From Desulfoluna sp. (GTDB taxonomy: Bacteria > Desulfobacterota > Desulfobacteria > Desulfobacterales > Desulfolunaceae): DNA of 64,000 nucleotides. The notes under the pieces were generated by a model that saw only the letters and a program-made list of their open reading frames with translations, was not told the origin of the DNA and did not search any database. The stretch is from contig NZ_JAQYWB010000020.1 in NCBI RefSeq assembly GCF_030145185.1, positions 1 to 64,000 on the forward strand, in the 5' to 3' direction. Both the position numbers and the translations under genes were made by a program. Position 1 is the first letter of the stretch, and the number at the start of each line of letters is the position of its first letter. Shown in pieces: positions 44,244 to 52,909 of the stretch.

Positions 44244-45986
44244 ATGAATCTTGAAGAGAAAATGGAATTAAACGGGAGCCTCTCTCCCGCGGATGCGGCG
44301 CGGTATCAGCGTCGTTTGAAAATCATGGGCATGGAGTCTGAGCAGGCCCTGGATGCCATTATCAGTGACCCGACTCCTGCGGCGCTTGTCCAGTCTTTTC
44401 CCCATCAGGATCTCTATTTTCTTGTGAACGACATCGGAGTGGAGGACGCCTTGCCTGTGTTGGCGGTGGCTTCCTCCGAGCAGTGGGAGTATTTCATCGA
44501 TGTCGAGGTGTGGCAGCGGGATCTTCTGGATGCCGATGGGTTGACCCGCTGGTTTGATCTCCTGCTCAAGGCCGACCCCAGGCGGTGCGTGAACTGGATG
44601 CTGATCGAGCACACGGCGTTTTTTGAAGCCTATCTGGCGCGGTACATCGATGTCCGGGTGCGTGAGAAGAACGAGGACCCTTCTGATTTTGGTCCTGGCT
44701 GGTTTACCTTTGACGACTGGTTTTACATTCGTCATCGAGATCTGCCGGAAGAGCCGGTGGAGGAGGGTGCTCCGTATATTCATCCAGACGATCGTAACGA
44801 TGTGGTGTTCTCCATTTTGCAGACCCTCTCCACCGGGGACCACCCCCGTTTTCAAAGTGTGATGCTCGAAGCCATGAGCGTTCTCTCTGCCGAGGTGGAG
44901 GAGGAGAGCTATCGCCTGCGCAATGTGCGTCTCTCTGAGAAAGGGTTCCTTCCCTTTGAGGAGGCGCTGGGCGTCTACGCGCCTCTGGCGGTGGAGGCCT
45001 TGCGTAAAGGGGTGCGAAAGGCGCCGCCCCTGGATGCGGACACCGTGGTTCCCCATGCCCATACCGGGGCGGTGCGTGAAGGCACTCTTTTTTCCGATGC
45101 CTTGGGGCACCTGGATGACGGGGTCCTGCTCTCCGCCCTTCAGATGGAGTTTGCGGTGCTGTGTAACCGGGTGATCTCCGCCGATCAAAAATGGGTGCGT
45201 GAGCGTTCTGAACTCACCTTTGTGGTCAAGAAGGTGTGTGGCTATATTTCCCTGGGGCTTGAAGCGCTGAATCGAGAGGCCGAGGTCGAGAAAAGTCTGG
45301 GTGCGTGGCTGACGGATGCAGGCCTCGAAGAGATCTTCAGGGTTGGGTATGGTCAGGCCGCAAGGCTCAAGTTCAAGGCGGACAGGTGGCGAAAAGAGAG
45401 CTGGCTGATGGGGCAGGGGCTTTCTCTCTCCCTTCTCGGCGAAGCCTGGATGGGGGTTGCCGGCGGGTTGCTTCTCAACCGCCCCCTTTACTTTGACAAC
45501 TACATCAGCGGTTCCCTTTATCGGGAGTTCGAGACCCTGGCCGACATCGAGGCCACCGAGGCTATTTTTTCTGATATTGTTGGGATTGATGCCGTTCTCA
45601 GCCTGCTGGACCCGGATCCCAAGCCGTTTAAAGGCCCCAACCTGACGCTTAAGAGTCTTCTGCTGACCCTGTGGGCTCCGGCCTGGCTTGGGGAGTCTGA
45701 CCACACCGGTCCTCTGACGTTGGTGCAGGTAACACGGCTTTTGTCGGGTATCTGGACGAGGGAAGGGGAAAGGACGCAGATTTCCGATGAGGTAAAAACC
45801 CATTTTCTCTCATGGCTCGCCCAGGAAACCGGGCTGTCCCGGTCTGAGATCAGTGAGCGTCTTGCCGAGGGGCTGGAGCGCCTCTTTGCCGAGGTGGCCG
45901 ATGAGTATGGACACATTGACCCCTGTCAAGCCGATGCGCGGTTTATCCACCTCTTCATTCTGGATGAGGCCTCGCAAAATGAATAA
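44244..45986 (+). CDS. Uncharacterised 580-residue protein (DUF6178-like)
   Basis: A 580-residue acidic soluble protein, with no signal peptide and no membrane helix. I recall similar proteins from Desulfobacterota under the label DUF6178, but could not verify this. Features: an N-terminal helical part (LSPADAARYQRRLKIMGMESEQALDAII residues about 12-40, given here only as LSPADAARYQRR), Trp-rich WRYF-like segments such as WEYFIDVEVWQRD, and a late PDPKPFKGPNLTLKSLLLT. No catalytic motif is recognisable. GAGGAAA precedes the ATG by 6 bases, and the terminator stem begins inside the stop codon. It is a single-gene unit with no informative neighbour. Confidence 0.75.
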   Translation: MNLEEKMELNGSLSPADAARYQRRLKIMGMESEQALDAIISDPTPAALVQSFPHQDLYFLVNDIGVEDALPVLAVASSEQWEYFIDVEVWQRDLLDADGLTRWFDLLLKADPRRCVNWMLIEHTAFFEAYLARYIDVRVREKNEDPSDFGPGWFTFDDWFYIRHRDLPEEPVEEGAPYIHPDDRNDVVFSILQTLSTGDHPRFQSVMLEAMSVLSAEVEEESYRLRNVRLSEKGFLPFEEALGVYAPLAVEALRKGVRKAPPLDADTVVPHAHTGAVREGTLFSDALGHLDDGVLLSALQMEFAVLCNRVISADQKWVRERSELTFVVKKVCGYISLGLEALNREAEVEKSLGAWLTDAGLEEIFRVGYGQAARLKFKADRWRKESWLMGQGLSLSLLGEAWMGVAGGLLLNRPLYFDNYISGSLYREFETLADIEATEAIFSDIVGIDAVLSLLDPDPKPFKGPNLTLKSLLLTLWAPAWLGESDHTGPLTLVQVTRLLSGIWTREGERTQISDEVKTHFLSWLAQETGLSRSEISERLAEGLERLFAEVADEYGHIDPCQADARFIHLFILDEASQNE

Positions 45987-46009
45987 CGCCTGGGGGCGTT
46001 CTTTTTTTT
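45984..46009 (+). terminator. Rho-independent terminator of the DUF6178-like gene
   Basis: AACGCC-TGGG-GGCGTT hairpin (45985-46000), beginning in the stop codon, followed by C and eight T residues. Confidence 0.9.
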
Positions 46010-46469
46010 GATCGTATCCATCCCATGAGACGGTGCCTGTCGGAGGTTTTTAATGTGGACGTCCTTCAGGTGCCGGATGGCTCATTATCTTTTGTTCTCC
46101 CGTAACTATTCAGCTCCGTAAAGCGGCCTCCGGCAGGGCCGCCGGAGGCCCAAGCTGAATAGTTACGTCCTCCCCTCCTTTTTTCTTCTTCCTGAAAAGG
46201 GTGTTGACTCCTCTGTGGATTCTGGAGTAGCCTTTTATATCATCCCGTAAATATGGAAAAACACCTTTTGCTGTGTTGCGGGCGTCTGTTTTCCTCAGGG
46301 TCCGGTCTCCTCTTTTCTGAGTCATTTCTTTCACACCGGACAGCCGTCATACCCATCACCCGGCATATCACAACCCAATTTTTTTTCTGATTCGCAGTAC
46401 CTCGTATTTTTTTGTGAATTGACATCTTCCCCCCATTGTTTGGGGTGGGCGTCGTTTTGAGGAGGTTTC
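46010..46469. other. Intergenic region with repeat B copy 6, no gene
   Basis: About 460 bases. Apart from the palindromic element at 46101-46167 nothing is recognisable. No confident promoter was found for the GAF gene at 46470. Confidence 0.5.
46101..46167. repeat. Palindromic repeat B, copy 6, with complete inverted ends
   Basis: CGTAACTATTCAGCT at the left is exactly complementary to AGCTGAATAGTTACG at the right. Between them GGCCTCCGGC-AGGGCC-GCCGGAGGCC forms a 10-bp GC stem. This is the most symmetrical copy and shows the full element. Confidence 0.85.
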
Positions 46470-47033
46470 ATGACCTTTGAACCGGAAAGAAAGATCGGTC
46501 TGCCTCAGTTTCGGGCCATCAGCCACGCCATTTCTCGTTATGAAGACGTCACCATGTTGGGACACCATCTGGTGGAGAGTATCTGTATTTCGTTTGAGAT
46601 CAAGGCGGCCAGTATTCTTCTCTTTGATGATCGAGAAAAACAACTCTTTAATGTCTGCAGCCATGGCCTCAGCGATGCGTATTCGCGTGTGGTGCCGGAA
46701 TTTTCGAGTATGTTTCGTGAGTTCACCCAGGGCCGCTGGGTCTATTTCGAGGATTTCGCCAACGACCCGCGGGTCAAGCACTCCGATGCCGTGAAAAAAG
46801 AGGGGATCGTGTCCATGCTGTCGGTGCCCATCAAGCGCAGTGAGCACATTCTGGGGCTGCTCAAACTCTACAACTCCGAGCATTGGATTTTGCATGAGGA
46901 CGATATCATGAGCATTTCTGTGCTTACTGAACAGTACGGGCTGGTCATTGAGAACAATGGGCTTCAGAATTTTTTAAATGAGGTGAAGGCAGCCATGGGG
47001 AGCCTTCCCCTGCGCAAGCTCAAAGGGCTTTAA
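46470..47033 (+). CDS. GAF-domain sensor protein
   Basis: A 187-residue cytoplasmic protein consisting of one GAF domain (about residues 30-165): EIKAASILLFDDREKQLF, MFREFTQGRWVYFEDFANDP, VSMLSVPIKRSEHILGLLKL. GAF domains bind small ligands or cofactors; the ligand is unknown. There is no output domain, so signalling must pass to a partner. The kinase-like gene starts one base after its stop codon and a UspA gene follows, so the three probably act together. GAGGAGG precedes the ATG by 5 bases. Confidence 0.87.
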   Translation: MTFEPERKIGLPQFRAISHAISRYEDVTMLGHHLVESICISFEIKAASILLFDDREKQLFNVCSHGLSDAYSRVVPEFSSMFREFTQGRWVYFEDFANDPRVKHSDAVKKEGIVSMLSVPIKRSEHILGLLKLYNSEHWILHEDDIMSISVLTEQYGLVIENNGLQNFLNEVKAAMGSLPLRKLKGL

Positions 47034-47034
47034 G

Positions 47035-47940
47035 ATGGCCGGGCGATTGATCACGGATACCTCCGATTTTATGCGTATCGATATTGGCGATCGTGTGGCC
47101 GTGGGAGGTCGGGAGTATCGGGTCACCGGCAATGCCCGGGAAGGGCGTTTCGGGGTGGAGGACCCGAAGATGTGGGTGAAGTGGGTGGTGGATGAGGAGA
47201 GCGGGGAGCGCAAGGTGATGAAACTGGTTTTTTTTGAGACCTTTGTTACCTCCCTGGGCGGAGTCAAGATCCGCTGTTTTCGAGACCCGGCGAAAGAGGG
47301 ACAGATTCTGGCGTTGGTGAGGGGGCACCGCTCCTTTATGCAGGGGGTGGAGTACAACGACAACCGGGACAACAGCGTTCGTGTGATCGAGATGGTACGC
47401 GGGAAGAATTTCTATTTTTATATCGAAGGGCTTCTCATGCCCCATAAAACCTATTTTGAGGAGGTGCTTCCCGGCGTTTTGAAGGGGTTGCTGAAAGCCT
47501 TTGAGGGGCTCAGGTATCTTCACCTGAACGGGTTTCGTCATGGGGATGTGCGAAATGACCATATCATTATCGACAAAGAGTCGGGCCATTACACCTGGAT
47601 TGATTTTGATTACGATTATGAGGCCACGGAGAATCCCTTTGGGCTGGATATTTTCGGCATGGGAAATATTCTCCTTTATGCCATCGGCAAGGGGTTTCAC
47701 ACCCTTCATATGATCAAGTATGACACCCGGGCGTACGGGGATCTTTTTGAGACGCTGGAATCCACGGACCTGTCGATTCTGGACGGGAACCGGGTGATGA
47801 ATCTGCGCAAGGTGTACCCGTATATCCCCAAGTCTTTGAACAATATTCTGCTCCATTTTTCACGGGGCGGCGAGGTGTATTACGAAAGCGCGGATGAGCT
47901 GATCGAAGACGTGACGCGATGCCTTTATTCAATTTTCTAA
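47035..47940 (+). CDS. Protein-kinase-like phosphotransferase
   Basis: A 301-residue protein with the full catalytic set of the protein kinase fold: Lys63 in RKVMKLVF (ATP lysine), Glu88 in AKEGQIL (helix C), the catalytic loop HGDVRNDHI (His169, Asp171, Asn174) and a DFG-like IDFDYD with Asp190. The conserved residues suggest an active enzyme rather than a pseudokinase. The closest patterns I know are Rio/lipopolysaccharide-kinase-like and aminoglycoside-phosphotransferase-like families; a protein substrate is not proven. It sits between a GAF sensor (1 base) and a UspA protein (25 bases), which suggests GAF sensing and Usp modification. That is inference. Confidence 0.78.
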   Translation: MAGRLITDTSDFMRIDIGDRVAVGGREYRVTGNAREGRFGVEDPKMWVKWVVDEESGERKVMKLVFFETFVTSLGGVKIRCFRDPAKEGQILALVRGHRSFMQGVEYNDNRDNSVRVIEMVRGKNFYFYIEGLLMPHKTYFEEVLPGVLKGLLKAFEGLRYLHLNGFRHGDVRNDHIIIDKESGHYTWIDFDYDYEATENPFGLDIFGMGNILLYAIGKGFHTLHMIKYDTRAYGDLFETLESTDLSILDGNRVMNLRKVYPYIPKSLNNILLHFSRGGEVYYESADELIEDVTRCLYSIF

Positions 47941-47965
47941 TGGGTTCTACCAACCGGAGGTGGGC

Positions 47966-48409
47966 ATGGATTCCATTTTAATTGCTCTGAGTGATTCCAT
48001 GAGTTCCAAGGCGGTGCTGGATTATGTTCTGGCCATGGCCTGGTGCCCTGAGAGTGTGCAGGTCACCCTGCTCCATGTGTTCCGGAAGCAATCGGGCGGT
48101 GAGGAGCTGATGGGGCAAAAGTACATGAAAAAGCAACCCGCAAGGTACATGGAGGTTCTGGAGCAGGCCAGGGATCGGTTTGTGGAGAAAGGGGTTCCCC
48201 CGCAGAGTGTGACCCTGAAAATGGTGACCGAACCCTACGACACCATTGCGGACGGGATCATTGACCAGGCTAAAAACCTCAATCCATCTCTGGTAGTGAT
48301 TGGTCGAAAGCGCATGAGCAAAGCGGAGGAGTTCGTCTTGGGAGACGCCAGCATTAAACTGGTGCGTGCCCTTGAGGGGATGGCCATCCTGGTGGTCAAG
48401 GTGAAGTGA
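47966..48409 (+). CDS. Universal stress protein (UspA family)
   Basis: A 147-residue single Usp domain. The N-terminal strand SILIALSDSMSSKAVLDYVL and the C-terminal ATP-binding loop pattern (VIGRKRMSKAEEFVLGDASIKLVRAL, seen as G-2x-G-9x-S/T-like: GRKR ... LGDASIKLV) suggest an ATP-binding type, although the first glycine pattern is changed to GRKRMS. Usp proteins act in stress survival. The ATG at 47966 follows GGAGG. Third gene of the GAF / kinase-like / Usp operon, with a terminator downstream. Confidence 0.87.
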   Translation: MDSILIALSDSMSSKAVLDYVLAMAWCPESVQVTLLHVFRKQSGGEELMGQKYMKKQPARYMEVLEQARDRFVEKGVPPQSVTLKMVTEPYDTIADGIIDQAKNLNPSLVVIGRKRMSKAEEFVLGDASIKLVRALEGMAILVVKVK

Positions 48410-48456
48410 GGAGATCTCCCTGATACCATAAGGGGGGGGGAAGACAAGGTGGTTAA

Positions 48457-48499
48457 AAGGGCGGCCCATGATCAGGAGATGATGGGTGGCCCTTTTTGC
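48457..48499 (+). terminator. Terminator of the GAF-kinase-Usp operon
   Basis: AGGGCGGCCCAT and ATGGGTGGCCCT form a stem with a two-base internal mismatch, followed by TTTTT. It lies between convergent genes and may also act for the sirtuin gene. Confidence 0.75.
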
Positions 48500-48518
48500 G
48501 TTTCAGGCCGCTGTTTGC

Positions 48519-49268
48519 CTACGGTCCGGCGGGGATGGCAATCGCCTCGGTGAGGCGTGTGAGGATGGGGCCCGCGTTGCCCTGAAGGAAGAGATCGCTG
48601 GTGGCGGTCAGGGGCGTGGGGGTGGGATTGATTTCAATGATTCGGGCGTTGTTCTGCTTGGCAAGGATCGGCATCATAGCCGCGGGTTGGACCGTGGCCG
48701 AGGTGCCTACCACAAGCATCACCTCACACTGGCTGACAAATTCCTGGGCCCGGGTGAGGGCTGAAAGGGGGATGGACTCTCCAAAAAAGACGCAGTCGGG
48801 GCGGTAGACGCCCCCGCAATGGCATCGAGGCGGCAGGGTGGTCAGGGTGATGTCGGCACTGGATGTCCGGTGTCCGCAGCCAAGACAGGTGAGTTTTGCA
48901 AAGGTTCCGTGAAATTCAATGACATCCCGGCTTCCTGCTTTCTGGTGGAGGGAGTCGACGTTTTGGGTGATGACGGTGGCAAGCAGACGCCGCTTTTCCA
49001 GTTCCGCCAGGGCGAGGTGGCCTTTGTTGGGACGGGCCGTGTCCAGAATCGTCTTCATGCTGCCGATGAGAACCTCCCACACGCGGGCCGGATTTTTCAT
49101 GAAGGCATCGATGTGGGCGAACTCCATGGGGTCGATTTTATCCCAGAGGCTTCCCGGTCCCCTGAAGGGAGGGATTCCGCTTTCAACGGAGATACCGGCA
49201 CCGGTCAGGGCCACGGTCAGGCGACTGCGCGAAAGGATCTCAATGGCTTTTTGAATACGTGTTTCCAT
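48519..49268 (-). CDS. cobB: NAD-dependent protein deacylase (sirtuin, SIR2 family)
   Basis: A 249-residue sirtuin. The Rossmann NAD motif GAGIS is at 23-27, then PPFRG, TQNVD at 101-105, and catalytic His120 in FHG. The zinc site uses Cys128, Cys131, Cys149 and Cys151 (C-x2-C and C-x-C). It lacks the Ala-Tyr-Arg desuccinylase motif in a clear form, so plain deacetylation is the default reading. It removes acyl groups from lysine using NAD+. The start at 49268 follows AGGAG at 6 bases. It lies 17 bases after the upstream metallo-hydrolase gene and is probably co-transcribed. Confidence 0.92.
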   Translation of the reverse strand: METRIQKAIEILSRSRLTVALTGAGISVESGIPPFRGPGSLWDKIDPMEFAHIDAFMKNPARVWEVLIGSMKTILDTARPNKGHLALAELEKRRLLATVITQNVDSLHQKAGSRDVIEFHGTFAKLTCLGCGHRTSSADITLTTLPPRCHCGGVYRPDCVFFGESIPLSALTRAQEFVSQCEVMLVVGTSATVQPAAMMPILAKQNNARIIEINPTPTPLTATSDLFLQGNAGPILTRLTEAIAIPAGP

Positions 49269-49285
49269 TTTAGTCTCCTGAAAAA

Positions 49286-50125
49286 TCAAACGGCAATCAA
49301 CGTATTGGATCCCACGGCAAAACAGTCCAGGGAGGAGCCGCTCTGGAGAATCTCCTCCCGGCAGGCGTTGACGATGTCGTCGATGGCGTCGTCTTTGTGT
49401 TCGGCGTTGTGGTGGATAAGCCCGAGGCGTTTGACCTCCGCCTGAAGGGCCAGGCGCAGGGTGTCGGGCCAGGCGGAGTGGCCCCAGCCTGTTCGCGTGG
49501 CGTATTCCTCCGGGGTGTATTCGGCGTCATGCAGCAGCAGATCGCTGCCCCGGATGAACTGAAGGTAGTCCTCAAAGGAGGCGCCCCCTTCATGCTGCGT
49601 TCCTAACTCGTTGTCTGTGAGGAAGACGAATTGCCGATTGTTTTCCCGAATGCGATAGCCGAGTCCCCCGTTGGGGTGACTGATGGGGATGGTGTCAAAG
49701 GTGAGGCTGCCGATGGTGAAGTGGTCCATGGGAAAGTCGGCAAAGATCAGGCGTTTTTTGATGTCCCGGTAGGGGACGGGGAAGCTGGGCGGTGAAAAGA
49801 GGGTGTCAAGCGCCTCTTCAATATAGTGTCCCCCAAAGGGGAGGCGCGGGATGGTGACGCGGCAGTCCTTGTTGAACAGGGGAGAAAAAGCGGTGAGACC
49901 CATCACATGATCCCAGTGGACATGGGTAAAGAGAAGGTGGCAGGCGTGGCACCCCTCCTTGACCATCAGCGTGCCGAGATTACGAATCCCCGTTCCGGCA
50001 TCAATGATGACCAGGTCGTTGGTGTCGCTTCTCACCTCTATACAGGTGGTATCACCGCCGTAGGTCAGGTAGCCCGGCCCGGAGACAGGGATCGAGCCGC
50101 GGGAGCCCCAGCACTTGATGTACAT
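49286..50125 (-). CDS. Metallo-beta-lactamase-fold hydrolase (PhnP/phosphodiesterase-like)
   Basis: A 279-residue MBL-fold protein. The metal motif is THVHWDHVMG (HxHxDH), followed by HPNGGLGYRI with a metal His, TDNELG, and a late HHNAEHKDD with additional His/Asp ligands. The N-terminal CWGSRGSIPVSGPGYLTYGG is typical of the cyclic-phosphodiesterase/PhnP-like branch, so phosphodiesterase action on a nucleotide is the best guess. The ATG at 50125 is preceded by GAGGGAC. The frame extends further upstream but without a start signal. The sirtuin follows. Confidence 0.85.
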   Translation of the reverse strand: MYIKCWGSRGSIPVSGPGYLTYGGDTTCIEVRSDTNDLVIIDAGTGIRNLGTLMVKEGCHACHLLFTHVHWDHVMGLTAFSPLFNKDCRVTIPRLPFGGHYIEEALDTLFSPPSFPVPYRDIKKRLIFADFPMDHFTIGSLTFDTIPISHPNGGLGYRIRENNRQFVFLTDNELGTQHEGGASFEDYLQFIRGSDLLLHDAEYTPEEYATRTGWGHSAWPDTLRLALQAEVKRLGLIHHNAEHKDDAIDDIVNACREEILQSGSSLDCFAVGSNTLIAV

Positions 50126-50703
50126 GTCCGTCCCTCTGGTTCGTGGGCATGGATGCGTTTCCCATGCCGGGTTGCAGAAAAAAGGTCCTCTTGGGGTGGC
50201 GCCTTTTGACATTGGTTTAAACAGCATAGCGCAGAGAACCGGGTCCGTACAAGCGGCTTGTGATAAATTCGGCGCTTTTGCAAGGGACCCATGCGATTAA
50301 GAAATCGCTTCGGTGTATGGGCCGGCAGCACGTAAAGCCCTGGGCTGAGGAGGCGGTGTGGGCGGCTTCGGAATGTCTGGATAGGCGGGCCTGTATGAAG
50401 GGTCTCATCTTGACATACCCTGTCACATCCATTACTATCTCACTTCTTTCGGTACAATGTTTACAATCGCGTATGTATGTGTCTGTGGTGAAAGAGCCGA
50501 AAATAAAGCCCGGAAACTCTTTACGGAGAGTGAGCGTCTTTTTTTGTCCTTGTTCAAGGCTGGGGCAACAGGGGGCGGCTGGTTGGTTTGATTCCTGAGA
50601 CTCCTGATGGGGGAGGTTGGAATCGGGCCGTGGGGGGACCCGGACCCAAGGGATTTCGGCATCAACCCGGACCGATGATCTTATAATTATAAGGAGATTT
50701 TTC
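50126..50703. other. Intergenic region and long acyl-CoA dehydrogenase leader
   Basis: About 580 bases with no gene. It holds the promoter at 50410-50438 and then about 255 bases of predicted untranslated leader before the acyl-CoA dehydrogenase start. No riboswitch class was recognised in the leader. Confidence 0.5.
50410..50438 (+). promoter_or_regulatory. Sigma-70-type promoter upstream of the acyl-CoA dehydrogenase
   Basis: TTGACA (50410-50415), 17-base spacer, TACTAT (50433-50438). The only long gene downstream on this strand is the acyl-CoA dehydrogenase at 50704. Confidence 0.6.
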
Positions 50704-52509
50704 ATGGCTCAACCCATTTCTGACCGACGGGATGTTGATTTTGTCCTCCATGAACAGATGGAGGTGACGCGGCTGACCGACAACGAGACCTTCGCCGAGT
50801 TCAATAAGAAGACCATCGACATGATTGTTTCCGAGGCCCGCTCCTTGGCCATTAAGGAAATTTTGCCCACTCAGGAGCCCGGGGACGCTGGGTGTACCTT
50901 CGATGGTGGCAGCGTGACCCTGCCCGAGTGTTACTACCGACCCTGGGCACTTTTTATCGAGGGCGAGTGGCTTGCCATGGCCGATACACCGGAATGGGGC
51001 GGCCAGGGGATGCCGAAGACCGTTGCTCTGGCAGCCAACGAATATTTTCTGGGTGCCAACGTGGCTTTTATGCTCTACCACGGCCTGACCCACGGGGCGG
51101 CCAAGATGGTGGAGGAGATCGGCAACGAGGCGCAGAAAAAGACCTACCTTAAAAAACTCTATACCGGCGAATGGGCTGGGACCATGCTTCTTACCGAAGC
51201 GTGTGCCGGCTCTGATGTGGGAGCTCTTGAGACCACGGCCAAAAAAAATCCCGACGGAACGTATTCCCTGTCCGGCAGTAAGATTTTCATCTCCGGCGGG
51301 GAGCACAACATGACCCCGAACATCATTCATCCGGTGCTGGCCCGTATCGAAGGGGCTCCTGCCGGAACACGGGGCATCAGCCTCTTTCTCGTGCCCAAGT
51401 ACCGTGTGAATGAAGACGGCTCCCTGGGCGAGTTTAACGATGTGGTCTGTACCGGGATCGAGCACAAGATGGGTATCAACGGCAGCGCCACCTGCTCGCT
51501 GACCCTGGGGAGCAGCGGCCAATGCATCGGTGAACTTCTGGGAGAAGAGAACAAGGGCATGCGCAATATGTTCATCATGATGAATGACGCCCGTCAGCTG
51601 GTCGGCTTCCAGGGGTTTGGCGTGGCCACGGCCAGTTACATGCACGCCCTGGCCTATGCCCGCGATCGTGTTCAAGGGGCCAATCTGGTGAATCCCAAAG
51701 AAGGCAGTGTGCCGATTATTCAGCATCCGGATGTGCGTCGTCAGCTCCTGGAGATGAAGGCCAACGTGGATGCCATGCGAAGCCTTATCTATTTTTCCGG
51801 TATCTGCCACGACCAGGTGAAACTGGCCGAGGACGAAGAGACCCGCATGGAGTATGCTCAACTTCTTGAGGTGCTGACTCCGGTGATCAAGGGCTACGTC
51901 ACGGATAAGGCCAACGAGGTGTGCGGCCATGGTGTCCAGATTTATGGTGGTTATGGCTACTGCAGGGATTTTCCTGTGGAGCAGCTTCTGCGGGACAGCC
52001 GGATCTTTCAAATCTACGAGGGCACCAATGGCATTCAGGCCATGGACCTTCTGGGACGCAAGGTAGGCATGAACAAAGGCAAGCCGTTTATGGCCTTTCT
52101 CGCGCGGATCAAAAAGACCATCGACGAGGCCAAAAAGGTAGAGAGTCTGGCGCCTCTGGCAGGAAAGCTCGAGTCGGTTTATACTCGGTATAACGAGGTG
52201 GTGGTGTCCCTTGCCACTGCCGCCATGGGAGCCAAGGTGCAGAGCGCCTTTGCCCAGTCCCATCCTCTGCTGACCGCCACCGGTGACCTGACCTTTGCCT
52301 GGCTGCTTCTCTGGCGCGCACTCACCGCGGAAAAAGCCCTGGCCGGAAAGCCCAAGAAGAAGGACCTTTCCTTTTATGACGGCCAGGTGAAGACCTGCGC
52401 CTTTTATATCAACAACACCCTTGCTGTGACCCTGGGGCGTCTTGCCGCCATCGAATCCATGGATGATGCGGTGATCGGTATGTCTGAAGAGAGCTTCGGC
52501 AGCAAGTAG
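50704..52509 (+). CDS. Long-type acyl-CoA dehydrogenase (DmdC/FadE-like)
   Basis: A 601-residue FAD-dependent acyl-CoA dehydrogenase. The N-terminal helical half (PEWGGQGMPKTVALAANEYF) precedes the FAD and substrate core (GTMLLTEACAGSDVGALET, then SGSKIFISGGEHN), the catalytic Glu in FQIYEGTNGIQAMDLLGRK, and a C-terminal AcylCoA_DH_C-type extension of about 130 residues. That length and layout match the 3-methylmercaptopropionyl-CoA dehydrogenase-like group, which also includes fatty-acid enzymes. It oxidises an acyl-CoA to the 2,3-enoyl-CoA and hands electrons to ETF. Start follows AAGGAGA at 7 bases; promoter at 50410 and terminator at 52544. Confidence 0.9.
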   Translation: MAQPISDRRDVDFVLHEQMEVTRLTDNETFAEFNKKTIDMIVSEARSLAIKEILPTQEPGDAGCTFDGGSVTLPECYYRPWALFIEGEWLAMADTPEWGGQGMPKTVALAANEYFLGANVAFMLYHGLTHGAAKMVEEIGNEAQKKTYLKKLYTGEWAGTMLLTEACAGSDVGALETTAKKNPDGTYSLSGSKIFISGGEHNMTPNIIHPVLARIEGAPAGTRGISLFLVPKYRVNEDGSLGEFNDVVCTGIEHKMGINGSATCSLTLGSSGQCIGELLGEENKGMRNMFIMMNDARQLVGFQGFGVATASYMHALAYARDRVQGANLVNPKEGSVPIIQHPDVRRQLLEMKANVDAMRSLIYFSGICHDQVKLAEDEETRMEYAQLLEVLTPVIKGYVTDKANEVCGHGVQIYGGYGYCRDFPVEQLLRDSRIFQIYEGTNGIQAMDLLGRKVGMNKGKPFMAFLARIKKTIDEAKKVESLAPLAGKLESVYTRYNEVVVSLATAAMGAKVQSAFAQSHPLLTATGDLTFAWLLLWRALTAEKALAGKPKKKDLSFYDGQVKTCAFYINNTLAVTLGRLAAIESMDDAVIGMSEESFGSK

Positions 52510-52543
52510 CACGCCCCTTTTAATGATTCGGTACAGGTAGGAC

Positions 52544-52574
52544 AACGGCTCTCCGAACGGAGGGCCGTTTTTTA
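52544..52574 (+). terminator. Rho-independent terminator of the acyl-CoA dehydrogenase
   Basis: AACGGCTCTCCG and CGGAGGGCCGTT arms with one mismatch, and a run of six T. Confidence 0.9.
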
Positions 52575-52909
52575 TGGCGCTGGCGGTTCCAGCAAGGAGC
52601 CGGCTGCAAAAGAATACGCCGTAATATCAGGCTCTATGACGAATCGTATTTGCAAAATAATTGAGGGTAGGGTAAGAAAGAAGGCTCCGGATTTGTGGTG
52701 GCTTTGTCAAAAACGTCGCACACGCGGGGTCCCGTTCATGACGGCAGCTCGTGGGGTGTTTGCGATAGAACTTTTTTCAAAGGCATTATTCATGGGCGCA
52801 GTGGGCGAACGTTTGGGCCTGTCTCTGACGGTTCCCTGGATAAAAAACTGTGTCAACAACAGAAACACAAGGATTGAGCCGGGATCCCGCAAGGGGCTCG
52901 GGATGGTAT
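52575..52909. other. Intergenic region, no gene recognised
   Basis: About 335 bases before the secreted protein gene. Several frames cross it without a ribosome binding site or domain. No promoter or repeat copy recognised. Confidence 0.4.

Noticed and set aside
44268-45803. 511-codon minus-strand frame opposite the 580-residue unknown gene
   Set aside because: The plus-strand gene has a ribosome binding site and a terminator; the antisense frame has neither.
50662-52545. 627-codon minus-strand frame opposite the acyl-CoA dehydrogenase
   Set aside because: Same reason: antisense shadow of a gene with full catalytic motifs.
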